A stretch of DNA of 64,000 nucleotides from Mycobacterium botniense (GTDB taxonomy: Bacteria > Actinomycetota > Actinomycetes > Mycobacteriales > Mycobacteriaceae), in assembly GCF_010723305.1 (NCBI RefSeq), contig NZ_BLKW01000004.1:372001-436000 (forward strand). The letters run 5' to 3'. This document shows, one piece after another, positions 31,533 through 40,075 of this stretch. The notes under the pieces are model-generated. The model saw only the letters and a list, made by a program, of their open reading frames with translations. It did not search any database and had not been told where the DNA came from. Position 1 is the stretch's first letter. Each line of letters starts with the position of its first letter. A program made the translations under genes and the position numbers.

Positions 31533-32755
31533 CAGGATTTCACCGTCAACGGCACCGACAGGGGACGTCGCACATAGCTGCCGTCGGCCCACACGATGGC
31601 TGACTCGTCGACCTCGAAATTCGGGCAGCGCGCCAGCAGCTCGGTCAGTGCGACCTGCGATTGCATCCGTGCTGCGGCGGCGCCCAGGCAATGGTGCGCA
31701 CCGTGGCTGAACGTCAGGATATTGCGCGGACAGCGAGTCACGTCGAGCTCTCCGGCGTCTGGACCGTACTGGCGCTCATCGCGATTGGCCGAGCCGTACA
31801 ACAACAAGACCTTGCGGCCCGCCGGGATGGTGGTGTCGCCGATCCGGACATCGCGAGTGGCGGTGCGTGCGAGCCCCTGCACCGGAGAGGTCAGCCGCAG
31901 CAGTTCTTCGACAGCGTCGGGGATCAGTGCCGGATTTTGCGCTAGCAGCCGGCGCTGATCGGGGCGTTGGTGCAGCAATGGCATGGAGCCGCCAAGCATT
32001 CCGGTGGTGGTGTCGTTGCCGCCGGTGACCATGGTGAACGCGAACGCCAGCACCGACAATGTGCCGGCGACATCGCCGTCGGCTCCAACTCCAGCGGCCA
32101 CCAAGTGCGAGAGGGTGTCATCCTCAGGCTGGGTTCGGCGCCGCTCGATCAGCTCGCTGAAGTAGGCCATCATCGCCGCGACCGCGTCCCCGGCCGTGGC
32201 GAGGCCGGCTTGGGCGGTGTTGGCTGCAACGATCGCCTGGGTCCAGCCGTCGAATTGCGTGCGGTCTTCTTCGGGCACGCCGAGGTAATGCGCGACAACC
32301 ATCGACGGCAGGGGTTTGAACAGCTCAGCGACGATGTCGCCGCCACCGTTGGCACGCAACCGCTCGATGCGCTCGATGACGAACTGGCGCACCCTGGGCC
32401 TGACGGTTTCGACCTGCCGCGGAGTGAATCCACGCGACACCAGCTTGCGAAACGCGGTGTGCACTGGCGGGTCCTGCATCACCATTGGGGGATTGTCTTG
32501 CAGCCCAATCAGTTCCAGCTCGCTGTAGTTGACGGTCAGCCCCTGCGCGGACGAGAACGTCTCATGGTCGCGCGCGGCGTTCCACACATCGGCGTGCCTG
32601 GACAGCACGTAGTAGTCGTGGTCGGGTCTGTCTTCGGGCACCACGTGGTGCACCGGGTCGTGGTCGCGCAGCGCTTTGTACATTGCCCATGGATCGGCCC
32701 ACGTTTCAGCCGTGGCCAGCTGAAAGTGCGCGGCGTGAGACACGCTCATTGACAT
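31532..32755 (-). CDS. cyp130: Cytochrome P450 CYP130
   Basis: Orthologue of Rv1256c (405 residues; 407 here). Haem-thiolate monooxygenase: I-helix oxygen-activating TGGNDTTTG, ExxR as EELLR, and the haem-binding FSHGAHHCLG with Cys356. M. tuberculosis CYP130 binds azoles and can N-demethylate some drugs; its natural substrate is unclear. ATG 32755 or ATG 32749 may be used. It forms a minus-strand group with the FAD oxidase upstream (103 bp) and the TetR gene downstream (1-nt overlap). Confidence 0.94.
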   Translation of the reverse strand: MSMSVSHAAHFQLATAETWADPWAMYKALRDHDPVHHVVPEDRPDHDYYVLSRHADVWNAARDHETFSSAQGLTVNYSELELIGLQDNPPMVMQDPPVHTAFRKLVSRGFTPRQVETVRPRVRQFVIERIERLRANGGGDIVAELFKPLPSMVVAHYLGVPEEDRTQFDGWTQAIVAANTAQAGLATAGDAVAAMMAYFSELIERRRTQPEDDTLSHLVAAGVGADGDVAGTLSVLAFAFTMVTGGNDTTTGMLGGSMPLLHQRPDQRRLLAQNPALIPDAVEELLRLTSPVQGLARTATRDVRIGDTTIPAGRKVLLLYGSANRDERQYGPDAGELDVTRCPRNILTFSHGAHHCLGAAAARMQSQVALTELLARCPNFEVDESAIVWADGSYVRRPLSVPLTVKS

Positions 32756-32857
32756 GTCTTATGAGTACGACACTTACCTTCTGCTGTCAACAGGCGGGTC
32801 GGGGAAGGATGGCGCGAAGTGATCTGCGGGCCGGGCGCAGCACATGTCTGCGTCGCG

Positions 32858-34225
32858 TCAGATGGCCGCACCGGGGTTGAGAATGCCCAGTGGGTCCAGC
32901 GCCTGCTTGATTCGCTGATTTAACGCCATGGCATCGGGCCCGATCTGGTCTGCCAGCCACGGCCGTTTCAACCGGCCCACGCCGTGCTCGCCGGTGATCG
33001 TGCCACCCAGGCCGATGGCCAGCTCCATGATTTCGCCGAATGCCTGGTGAGCGCGCTGCATCATCGCGGCATCGGCGGGGTCGTAGACGATCAACGGGTG
33101 GGTGTTCCCGTCGCCGGCATGTGCGATCACCGAGATGGTGAGTTCGCGCTCTGCGGCGATGTGCGCGATCCCGGTGACCAGTCTGCCCAGCGCGGGCAGC
33201 GGTACGCCGACGTCTTCCAGCAACAACGATCCCTTGCCCTCGACCGCTGGGATGCAAAACCGGCGGGCGGCGACGAACGCCTCGCTTTCCTGCGGATCGT
33301 CGGTGGAAAACACCTCCTTCGCGCCGTGTTCGGCGAACACGGCAGCCATCAGCTCAGCGTCCTCGGTTCCGGCTCGTCCCCGCTCGTCAGAGCCACCGAG
33401 CACCATGGCGGCGGCCTCCCGGTCCAGGCCCATGCGGAAGCTGTCCTCGACCGCGTTGATCGCCACCGAATCCATGAACTCCAGCATCGCCGGGCGGATC
33501 CGCCCGGCGACCGCGAGCACCGCGTCGGTCGCGGCTTGCACCGAGGCGAAGGTCGCCACCACGGTGCTCGACGCGTGCTGGGCCGGCAGTAGCCGCAGCG
33601 TCACCTCGGTGATCACGCCCAGCGTGCCCTCGCTGCCGACGAATAGTTTGGTCAGAGAAAGCCCGGCGACATCTTTGAGCCGCGGGCCGCCCAGCCGCAC
33701 CGCGGTCCCGTCGGCCAGCACCACTTGCAGGCCCAGCACATAGTCGGTGGTGACGCCGTATTTCACGCAGCACAGACCGCCGGCGTTGGTGGCGATGTTG
33801 CCGCCGATGCTGCAGATCTCATACGACGACGGGTCCGGCGGATACCACAGCCCGTAATCAGCGGCCGCCTTTTTCACCTCGGCGTTGAGCAGCCCCGGCT
33901 GGCAGACCGCGGTGCGGGTGAGCGGGTCGACGACGATGTCGCGCATCTTCTCCGTCGACAGCACGATGCTGTCATCGAGTGCGGTCGATCCGCCCGATAG
34001 CCCGGTGCCGGCGCCCCGGGTGATGACGGGCACCCGATTGGCGCTGGCCCAGCGCAGCACGGTCTGCACGTCCTCGGTGCGTCGCGGCCGCACCACGGCC
34101 AGGGGTTTGCCCGCCGACGGGTCGAATGCGCGGTCCTGCCGGTAGCCCTCGGTGACGGCCGGATCGGTGACCACCATCCCGTCGGGCAGCTCAGCGATCA
34201 GACTGGCCAGTACCTCAGCACCCAC
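32858..34225 (-). CDS. FAD-linked oxidase (GlcD/D-lactate dehydrogenase-like), Rv1257c-like
   Basis: 455 residues, identical in length to Rv1257c. FAD-binding type 4 (PCMH) domain with [19 protein letters not shown] and [19 protein letters not shown], and the C-terminal oxidase domain ending in EHGVGRLKR and [10 protein letters not shown]. The family oxidises 2-hydroxy acids such as glycolate or D-lactate; the substrate here is not known. GTG 34225 starts it. In H37Rv the efflux gene tap (Rv1258c) lies just upstream; it is missing here. Confidence 0.92.
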   Translation of the reverse strand: MGAEVLASLIAELPDGMVVTDPAVTEGYRQDRAFDPSAGKPLAVVRPRRTEDVQTVLRWASANRVPVITRGAGTGLSGGSTALDDSIVLSTEKMRDIVVDPLTRTAVCQPGLLNAEVKKAAADYGLWYPPDPSSYEICSIGGNIATNAGGLCCVKYGVTTDYVLGLQVVLADGTAVRLGGPRLKDVAGLSLTKLFVGSEGTLGVITEVTLRLLPAQHASSTVVATFASVQAATDAVLAVAGRIRPAMLEFMDSVAINAVEDSFRMGLDREAAAMVLGGSDERGRAGTEDAELMAAVFAEHGAKEVFSTDDPQESEAFVAARRFCIPAVEGKGSLLLEDVGVPLPALGRLVTGIAHIAAERELTISVIAHAGDGNTHPLIVYDPADAAMMQRAHQAFGEIMELAIGLGGTITGEHGVGRLKRPWLADQIGPDAMALNQRIKQALDPLGILNPGAAI

Positions 34226-34369
34226 GGCCCGATCCTACGGCCGGACGCCGCCCCAGTTCGGCCGCCGCACAGCCCGGACAGCATAGCCCCAGGTCAACCG
34301 CGACCGACGCGGCGGAGTCGTTGCGGTGAGCGGCAACGGGGATCGTGCTCCGACGCCGCTGCAGGCACG

Positions 34370-35191
34370 ATGTGGGGTGTGCGTCCCCATCCTCGTACCG
34401 GCCGACTCTTCGCCTCGCCGGTCGCCCCCGGTACCGGCTGGCCAGGAGATCCGGCCACACCGCAGACGCCGGTAGCAGCCGATCCGGCGCAGGTGTCGGC
34501 ATTGGCGGGGGAGGTCCACTCGATCCCGGAACTCGACGCGCTGGTCAGCGTCTGCCGCGCTTGCCCGCGGCTGGTCGCTTGGCGTGAACAAGCCGCAGTT
34601 ATCAAACGGCGGGCTTTCGCCGACCAACCCTACTGGGGGCGTCCGGTGCCCGGGTGGGGATCGCAACAGCCGCGGCTGCTGATTCTCGGCTTGGCGCCGG
34701 CCGCGCACGGCGGCAACCGGACGGGACGGATGTTCACCGGTGACCGCTCCGGTGACCAGTTGTTCGCTGCGCTGCACCGGGCCGGGCTGGTGAGTTCGCC
34801 GAGCAGTGTCGACGCCGCGGACGGACTGCGGGCTAATCGCATTCGGATCACCGCGCCAGTGCGATGCGCGCCGCCCGCCAATAAGCCGGCACCCGAGGAA
34901 CAGGTGACGTGCTCGCCGTGGCTGGAGGCCGAGTGGCGGCTGGTATCCGGCCATGTCCGGGTGATTGTCGCTTTGGGCGGTTTCGCCTGGCAGGTCGCGC
35001 TGCGGCTGGTGGAACACGCCGGCATACGCAAGCCGCTGTTCAGCCACGGCGCGCTCGCGGAGCTGCCGTCTGGCCTGCGTGTGCTCGGGTGCTATCACCC
35101 CAGCCAGCAGAACATGTTCACCGGCAAGCTGACCCCGGCCATGCTCGACGCGATTTTCACCGACGCCAAGACGATGGCCGGGATCAGGTGA
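34370..35191 (+). CDS. udgB: Type 5 uracil-DNA glycosylase UdgB
   Basis: Orthologue of Rv1259 (299 residues; 273 here). 4Fe-4S family 5 glycosylase that removes uracil and related damaged bases from double-stranded DNA. Cysteines in [13 protein letters not shown] and CSPW are likely cluster ligands. The family motif [19 protein letters not shown] and the closing GCYHPSQQN are clear. ATG 34370 is followed by a family-like N terminus ([16 protein letters not shown]). The stop overlaps the next gene by 4 nt. Confidence 0.92.
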   Translation: MWGVRPHPRTGRLFASPVAPGTGWPGDPATPQTPVAADPAQVSALAGEVHSIPELDALVSVCRACPRLVAWREQAAVIKRRAFADQPYWGRPVPGWGSQQPRLLILGLAPAAHGGNRTGRMFTGDRSGDQLFAALHRAGLVSSPSSVDAADGLRANRIRITAPVRCAPPANKPAPEEQVTCSPWLEAEWRLVSGHVRVIVALGGFAWQVALRLVEHAGIRKPLFSHGALAELPSGLRVLGCYHPSQQNMFTGKLTPAMLDAIFTDAKTMAGIR

Positions 35192-36270
35192 CGCCACTGA
35201 ACGGGAAGCTTGGGCTGGCCGTCGGTGTTGACGCCAGCGTGCGACTGTCCGTTCTCGACCTCGTCCCGGTGCGTACCGACCAGTCGACCTCGGATGCACT
35301 GGCGGCCACCGTCCAACTGGCGCAGACCGCCGACCGGCTGGGCTTCACCCGCTACTGGGTCGCCGAACACCACAACATGCCCGCAATCGCCGCCACCAGC
35401 CCCCCGGTGCTGATCGCCTATCTTGCCGCGCAGACCGCGCAGCTGCGGCTCGGATCCGGCGGTGTGATGCTGCCCAATCATGCGCCGCTGGCGGTGGCCG
35501 AACAGTTCGCACTGCTGGAGGCGGCCGCCCCGGGCCGCATCGACCTCGGCATCGGGCGGGCACCGGGCTCCGACCCGATCACCTCATGGGCGCTGCGGGC
35601 CGGCCGCGATGACCGCGACCTGGAACACTTTCCCGACTACCTCGACGACGTGGTCGCGCTGATGAGCCCACGAGGCGCACGACTGCCGTTGCGCGACGGG
35701 GAGTATGTGCTGAAGGCTACCCCGGCCGCCGTCAGCGAACCGCGGCTGTGGCTGTTGGGGTCATCGATGTACTCGGCGCATGTGGCTGCCGCCAAAGGGC
35801 TGCCGTATGTGTTCGCCCACCACTTCTCCGGTAAGGGCACCGCAGAGGCGCTCGCGGTTTACCGTTCGCGATTCGTGCCCAGCAAGCTCGCCGCACAGCC
35901 GGTCACATTTTTGACGGTCAATGCGGTGGTGGCGGAAACACGTGAGGAGGCAACGGCATTGATGATGCCCAACCTGCACATGATGGCCCGGCTACGAACC
36001 GGGCAGCCGCTGGGGCCGGTACAGCTTGTCGAAGATGCGCGGGCGGAGCAGCTCACACCGCAGCAACTGCACATCGTCGAGCGCGGGTTACAGCGCGCCA
36101 TCCTCGGCACCCCCGCCGACGCCGCCGCTCAACTGCGGGCCCTGGCCCAGCAGTTCGACGTGGACGAGGTGATGATCAACCCGGTGGCCTCGGCGCATCG
36201 CGGCACCGATCCGGCGACCGCTCCCGGCCGGGTGGCGACATTGGAGTTGCTGGCAAAAGAGCTTTTTTAA
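35188..36270 (+). CDS. Luciferase-like (LLM) flavin-dependent monooxygenase
   Basis: 360 residues, TIM-barrel luciferase-like monooxygenase of the MsnO8 subgroup. Visible: [14 protein letters not shown] start, [47 protein letters not shown] and a closing VDEVMINP. Likely uses FMNH2 (or F420); the substrate is unknown. GTG 35188 overlaps the udgB stop by 4 nt and is the expected family N terminus; the frame runs back inside udgB, which is a shadow. H37Rv has a different FAD oxidoreductase (Rv1260) after udgB, so this is a replacement or lineage-specific gene. Confidence 0.86.
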   Translation: MTPLNGKLGLAVGVDASVRLSVLDLVPVRTDQSTSDALAATVQLAQTADRLGFTRYWVAEHHNMPAIAATSPPVLIAYLAAQTAQLRLGSGGVMLPNHAPLAVAEQFALLEAAAPGRIDLGIGRAPGSDPITSWALRAGRDDRDLEHFPDYLDDVVALMSPRGARLPLRDGEYVLKATPAAVSEPRLWLLGSSMYSAHVAAAKGLPYVFAHHFSGKGTAEALAVYRSRFVPSKLAAQPVTFLTVNAVVAETREEATALMMPNLHMMARLRTGQPLGPVQLVEDARAEQLTPQQLHIVERGLQRAILGTPADAAAQLRALAQQFDVDEVMINPVASAHRGTDPATAPGRVATLELLAKELF

Positions 36271-36310
36271 ATCTAAAGCGTCGCCGGTCCGTTCCGGGCC
36301 GGGCCGTGCG

Positions 36311-36760
36311 CTAGCGCGGTGTGAGCACGATGACCGGTATTGGGCGCGACGTTCGGCGCTGGTACTTCTCATAGCGGTTGGCGTTGTTCGTGTTGACGAT
36401 CTGCCACAGCCGCGGATAGTCGGGATCCCCGGGTGCCACTGGTTTTGCCGTGACACTAAATCGTTTTGGGCCGACGTTGATTTCAACGTTGGGGTCAGCT
36501 TTGAGGTTGTGATACCAGCCCGGTGCCCGGGGATCGCCGCCTTTCGAGGCGACAACGAGGTAGTTGTCGCCGTCGCGCGCATAAGTCAGTGATGTGGTGC
36601 GCGGCTTACCGGTCTTGGCTCCGGTCGTGTGCAACAGCAAGTTCGGTGGCCCACCGGGAATCCGGTGTCCGATCCGGCCTTTGGTGGCGGTGTAGATCGC
36701 GTTGTGCATTCGGAGCAGCGGTATCCCGACGACCTGCTCGACCCACTGGGAGACGTCCAT
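36311..36760 (-). CDS. Ddn-like deazaflavin (F420) nitroreductase family protein, Rv1261c-like
   Basis: 149 residues from ATG 36760, the same as Rv1261c. Split-barrel protein of the Ddn family: LLLHTTGAKTGKPRTTSLTY, DGDNYLVVASKGGDPRAPGW and the NPNVEINVG-like DPNVEINVG stretch, which bind F420H2. M. tuberculosis Rv1261c reduces quinones and is related to the pretomanid-activating enzyme. Only 4 bp separate it from the HIT gene upstream, so they form an operon. Confidence 0.92.
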   Translation of the reverse strand: MDVSQWVEQVVGIPLLRMHNAIYTATKGRIGHRIPGGPPNLLLHTTGAKTGKPRTTSLTYARDGDNYLVVASKGGDPRAPGWYHNLKADPNVEINVGPKRFSVTAKPVAPGDPDYPRLWQIVNTNNANRYEKYQRRTSRPIPVIVLTPR

Positions 36761-36764
36761 GCGT

Positions 36765-37199
36765 TCAGTCTGGCTGACTCGCATCGGTCCGTGCCAGCGC
36801 CTCCCGCAGGATTTGCGCGGTGGCCTCACGGTCGGGGTCATGGCGCAACAGCATTCCTTTCGCGACTGCGAACTTGTCGCCGTTGCGCCGCGGCAGGACG
36901 TGCAGATGAATGTGGAACACCGTCTGGAATGCCGCGCGGCCGTCGTTGATCGCGATATTGGTCGCGTCGGCGAGCTCCGTCGTGCGGGCCGCCCGCGCGA
37001 TCCGCTGGCCGATGGTGACCATCTCGGCCAGTGTCTCGGGCGGGGTGTCGGTGAGATCCACGGTGTGCCGCTTGGGCAGTACCAGGGTGTGGCCACGGGT
37101 AAACGGGCGGATGTCAAGGATCGCCAGGTAGCCGCCGTCTTCATAGATTCGGATGGCCGGAGCCGTCCCGGCCACGATCGCACAGAACACGCAGGACAT
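36765..37199 (-). CDS. HIT family hydrolase, Rv1262c-like
   Basis: 144 residues as in Rv1262c. Histidine-triad nucleotide hydrolase/transferase: CVFCAIVAG zinc-type start, GHTLVLPKRH, and the HIT signature HIHLHVLP near residue 100. Likely acts on AMP-lysine or related nucleotide conjugates. It lies 30 bp after the C-S lyase-like gene. Confidence 0.92.
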   Translation of the reverse strand: MSCVFCAIVAGTAPAIRIYEDGGYLAILDIRPFTRGHTLVLPKRHTVDLTDTPPETLAEMVTIGQRIARAARTTELADATNIAINDGRAAFQTVFHIHLHVLPRRNGDKFAVAKGMLLRHDPDREATAQILREALARTDASQPD

Positions 37200-37229
37200 G
37201 CCGCCACGGTAGCGGCTCGGCCGCTGGTA

Positions 37230-38402
37230 TTACCGCCCGGGCGGGAGCGCAGCGGCGATCGCCGCGATCGCCCGATCGAGGATCGCGCGGGTGGTGCCGA
37301 AGTTCAGCCGAGCGAAACCCGAACCCACCGCGGCGCCGAACGGAAGACCCGGGCTGAGCGCGACTTTGGCCTTTGCGAGCAGGTATTCGGCCGGCTCGGC
37401 CGGCAGGTTCAGCGCACGAAAATCCACCCATGCAAGGTAGGTGCCCTCCGGGGTGGTGACTGTCACCCCGGGAGCCGACTCCGGCAGGGTCCGCGCCAGG
37501 TGGTCGCGGTTCGCCTGCAGGTAGACAAGCAGCTGATCCAGCCAGTCGGCGCCGTGGTTGTACGCGGCGATATTGGCCCGGATACCGACTGTGGACGCGC
37601 CCATCCGGTGCAGCCAGTTGATCCGGTCCCACTCCTTGGCGTCGCGGCTGTTGGACAGGATCACCTGCGCGCACATGAGACCGGGCAGGTTCCAGCCCTT
37701 GGACGCCGACATCAGCGTGATAACCGTTTGGGCGGCCGCATCCGACACCGAGGCGGCGGCGACGTGGGGATGTCCGTAGACCAGCGGTGCGTGGATCTCG
37801 TCGGCGATGATCCTCGCACCGTGACGCGCCGCGATGTCCACGATCACGCGCAGCTCATCGACGGTGAACGCCGTGCCCAGCGGATTGTTGGGATTGCACA
37901 GGATCAGCGACCCGGCCCCTTTGGCGAATGCGGCGTCGACGGCATCGGGGTCTAAGACGTATCGGCCCGAATCCGGCTGCGGTGTCATCGGGATCTCTAC
38001 CCTTTGCCGGCCGGTGACGTGCAGGACGTCGAAAAAAGGCATATAGGCCGGAACAGGCAAGGCCACTGGACTTTCGGGTCGGGTTAAAAAGTTGATGACG
38101 ACCTCCATGCCCTTCAGGACGTCCGGGACGATGCGAACCCATTCCGCAGACACGTTCCAGCCATAGCGGCGCCGACACCAGTCAGCCGTTGCCGTCGGCA
38201 GTGCATCGTCGGCGAACGCCGGGTAGCCGAACTCCTCGTCGGCGACCCACCTGTGCACCGCGTCGAGCACCGCCGGCGCGGTGGGAAAGTCCATTTCCGC
38301 GATCCACAATGGCAGCACATCGGGCTCGAAGTGATTCCACTTGACCGTCTTGCGTTGTCGCAGCTGATCCTCGGTCAACAGGTCAAAGACGCAATCGCTC
38401 AT
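37230..38402 (-). CDS. PLP-dependent C-S lyase/aminotransferase (MalY/PatB family)
   Basis: 390 residues, class I/II aminotransferase fold of the MalY/PatB type, close to Rv2294 of M. tuberculosis. Visible: WIAEMDFPTAP, the CNPNNPLGTAFT motif, DEIHAPLVYG, and the PLP lysine in SASKGWNLPGL. MalY/PatB enzymes cleave cystathionine-type C-S bonds. The M. tuberculosis homologue is not beside the HIT gene, so this is a relocation or insertion. ATG 38402. It sits next to the amidase remnant, at a junction where gene order has changed. Confidence 0.85.
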   Translation of the reverse strand: MSDCVFDLLTEDQLRQRKTVKWNHFEPDVLPLWIAEMDFPTAPAVLDAVHRWVADEEFGYPAFADDALPTATADWCRRRYGWNVSAEWVRIVPDVLKGMEVVINFLTRPESPVALPVPAYMPFFDVLHVTGRQRVEIPMTPQPDSGRYVLDPDAVDAAFAKGAGSLILCNPNNPLGTAFTVDELRVIVDIAARHGARIIADEIHAPLVYGHPHVAAASVSDAAAQTVITLMSASKGWNLPGLMCAQVILSNSRDAKEWDRINWLHRMGASTVGIRANIAAYNHGADWLDQLLVYLQANRDHLARTLPESAPGVTVTTPEGTYLAWVDFRALNLPAEPAEYLLAKAKVALSPGLPFGAAVGSGFARLNFGTTRAILDRAIAAIAAALPPGR

Positions 38403-38536
38403 ATCAGTAGTCTGCTCCCTGCTCGGCTTGTGACGCCGTGGCTCACGGCGCCTGGCGGCAAGGCAACATATTCTGCCGCGGTGGACCCTTGTGAACAGGC
38501 TCTCGCCGGTGCGGGGCGCCGCCTGGATGCCGGCGG

Positions 38537-38653
38537 CTGCCGCTGCCGGTGCAGCTCGTCGGCCGTCCCTACGACGAGGCGACCCGGCCGGCGCTCAGTG
38601 CGCAGCTCGAGGCCGCACGAGCGTGGGCTCATCGACGCCCGCCGGTGTCATGA
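38537..38653 (+). pseudogene. Remnant of an amidase 3' end (amiB2-like)
   Basis: In one plus frame the DNA reads LPLPVQLVGRPYDEATR, then PALSAQLEAARAWAHRRP, then PVS and stop TGA (38651-38653). That is how bacterial amidase-signature proteins end (GLP-x-VQLVGRP, later QLEAARPWAHRRP). A stop lies about 50 bp upstream in this frame and no amidase body is present. H37Rv has amidase amiB2 (Rv1263) on this strand right after the HIT gene, so this is best read as what is left of amiB2 after a deletion. Confidence 0.6.
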
Positions 38654-39142
38654 GCGCGAAATGACTCGCCACGCCGCCAACTTGTCGCAGACGGGCATGA
38701 CGTGGGCCGGGCTGGTAGACGGCAGCCGCTGATAGCTCACTGTTGTGTCGACCCGGACAAATCTGCGAAACAGCGCGTCTGCCTTGTTCCCGTTGAAATA
38801 CACTCGAGTAATGCTGGGATAGCACGTGAACAGTTTTTGGAAGTCGTTGGGCACCAGACTTTTCAGATCAATATTGGAGTCAGAACTGCCGACACGACGA
38901 CACTTGTGCAGCACATCCCACAGCGCCACTGCGTGGGATTGAAGTGCGTCCACACGCGTTTCGTATGGGGCGCTCTGGTCAAAGCCAAAGAGTTCGCTGG
39001 TAATACGCCAGAAACAATTTCGCGGATTGGCATAGTACTGGTGCGCTACCAGTGACTGCACACTCGGGAACGAGCCGAGGATCAGCAGCCGGGCGCCGTC
39101 GTCGACAACGGGCGGCAAGCCTTTCGGAACCGGTGCGTTCAT
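38648..39142 (-). CDS. DNA-deoxyinosine/uracil glycosylase family protein
   Basis: 164 residues. Resembles the COG3663 (Mug-like) DNA glycosylases: LLILGSFPSVQSLVAHQYYANPRNCFW is the family's active-site start (GSFPS and YYANPRN), followed by WDVLHKCRR and a C-terminal LPSTSPAH (LPSTSPA-type) motif. It should remove deaminated bases. Base composition is clearly lower in G+C than the flanks (about 43-60% per 60 bp over 38761-38940). Its 3' end overlaps the amidase remnant by 6 bp. I do not know an H37Rv counterpart here, and the gene looks acquired. ATG 39142 or GTG 39145. Confidence 0.78.
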   Translation of the reverse strand: MNAPVPKGLPPVVDDGARLLILGSFPSVQSLVAHQYYANPRNCFWRITSELFGFDQSAPYETRVDALQSHAVALWDVLHKCRRVGSSDSNIDLKSLVPNDFQKLFTCYPSITRVYFNGNKADALFRRFVRVDTTVSYQRLPSTSPAHVMPVCDKLAAWRVISRS

Positions 39143-39364
39143 CACTGCTCATCATCGCGCACAAAGGTCAGCCGGGCTCCGATGCCGGTGATCGTGCGGC
39201 GGGGTGACGAGGGCCGCTGCATCTGCGCGCGGGAGACCGCGCAAAATCTCCGGCACCGATGTCGCGCGGCGCACCCACCCGTCACGAAGCTCCCACACGG
39301 CCCACCTGACGCTGGGACGCCGCCGTGAGGTGTTCGCTGGCAGTGAAACCACTTGCCAGAAGTT

Positions 39365-39386
39365 TATAACAAAGTAATTATGTAAT
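39365..39386 (+). promoter_or_regulatory. AT-rich promoter with direct GTAAT repeats
   Basis: TATAAC (39365-39370), then GTAAT at 39374-39378 and again at 39382-39386, right before ATG 39388. TAATTA (39375-39380) stands 7 nt before the ATG, fitting a leaderless -10. The stretch is strikingly AT-rich for this genome. Confidence 0.4.
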
Positions 39387-39387
39387 C

Positions 39388-39951
39388 ATGACCTCGCGGG
39401 GTTACGCACGGCGTTACGGGCGCTCCGGCGGCTGGCAGCAAGCTCATCAACCCGATGCTTGCGACGCGGCGGAATGGTTTGCCGGACGTCTCCCTGAAGA
39501 CTGGTTTGACGGTGACCCCAGGGTGACTGTCGATCGTGAGGAGATCACGGTCATCGGCAAGCTGCCCGACGCCCAGACCTCGGGCAAAGAACAAACCCCG
39601 GCCCGCGCGTCGGGCCGCGTCTCCCGATTCCGCGAAGAAACCCGCGCAGAGCGGATGGCGATCGCCGAGGAGGCACAAGCCCGTTACGGCCGTAAGGTTT
39701 CCTGGGGCGTCGAGGTGGGCGGCGAGCGGATCCTGTTCACGCATCTGGCGGTGCCGGTGATGACCCGCTTAAAACAGCCGGAGCGGCAAGTGCTCGATAC
39801 TTTGGTCGACGCCGGTGTGGCGCGCTCGCGCTCCGATGCGCTCGCCTGGGCGGTCAAACTGGTCGGTGAGCACACCCAGGAATGGCTGGCCAAGCTGCGG
39901 GAAGCGATGGAACACGTCGATCACCTGCGCGCGCAAGGCCCGGATCTCTAA
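39388..39951 (+). CDS. Unrecognised protein with a ribbon/helical C terminus
   Basis: 187 residues, no family I can name. Residues 1-60 have a WFAGRLPEDWFDGDPRV stretch and then a likely strand (EITVIGKL). The middle (about 72-100) is a charged helix (SRFREETRAERMAIAEEAQ). The C terminus (MTRLKQPERQVLDTLVDAG, then SRSDALAWAVKLVGEHTQEW) resembles the ribbon-helix-helix-like or helical end seen in some toxin-antitoxin regulators. That is weak fold-level likeness, not proof. Normal G+C. ATG 39388 directly follows an AT-rich promoter with repeats, which suggests autoregulation. No partner ORF touches it. Confidence 0.65.
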   Translation: MTSRGYARRYGRSGGWQQAHQPDACDAAEWFAGRLPEDWFDGDPRVTVDREEITVIGKLPDAQTSGKEQTPARASGRVSRFREETRAERMAIAEEAQARYGRKVSWGVEVGGERILFTHLAVPVMTRLKQPERQVLDTLVDAGVARSRSDALAWAVKLVGEHTQEWLAKLREAMEHVDHLRAQGPDL

Positions 39952-39954
39952 AGC

Positions 39955-39973
39955 ACCGGCCCGCTGCGCCGGT
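39955..39973 (+). terminator. Candidate terminator hairpin after the unrecognised gene
   Basis: ACCGGC (39955-39960) and GCCGGT (39968-39973) pair around a 7-nt loop, 3 bp beyond the stop of the gene at 39388, in the gap before the convergent ABC exporter. No U-tract. Confidence 0.35.
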
Positions 39974-40075
39974 TCCTCGACCGAGACCGTTCAATCGTGC
40001 GTCTCGATTGTGCACCCGCCCGGTGACACCGGCGACGGCAACGGCAGGGGCCACCTGTGACCGGTCGCCTCACAG

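Noticed and set aside
32755..32772. TGTC-N10-GACA repeat at the cyp130 start as a TetR operator
   Set aside because: Only 4-bp arms; such pairs are expected by chance. Mentioned only as a possibility under the TetR gene.
39152..39352. 66-codon minus frame between the glycosylase and the unrecognised gene
   Set aside because: Reads a little like a protein (AVWELRDGWVRRATSVPEIL), but it has no ribosome site I trust and no known relative, so I left it out.
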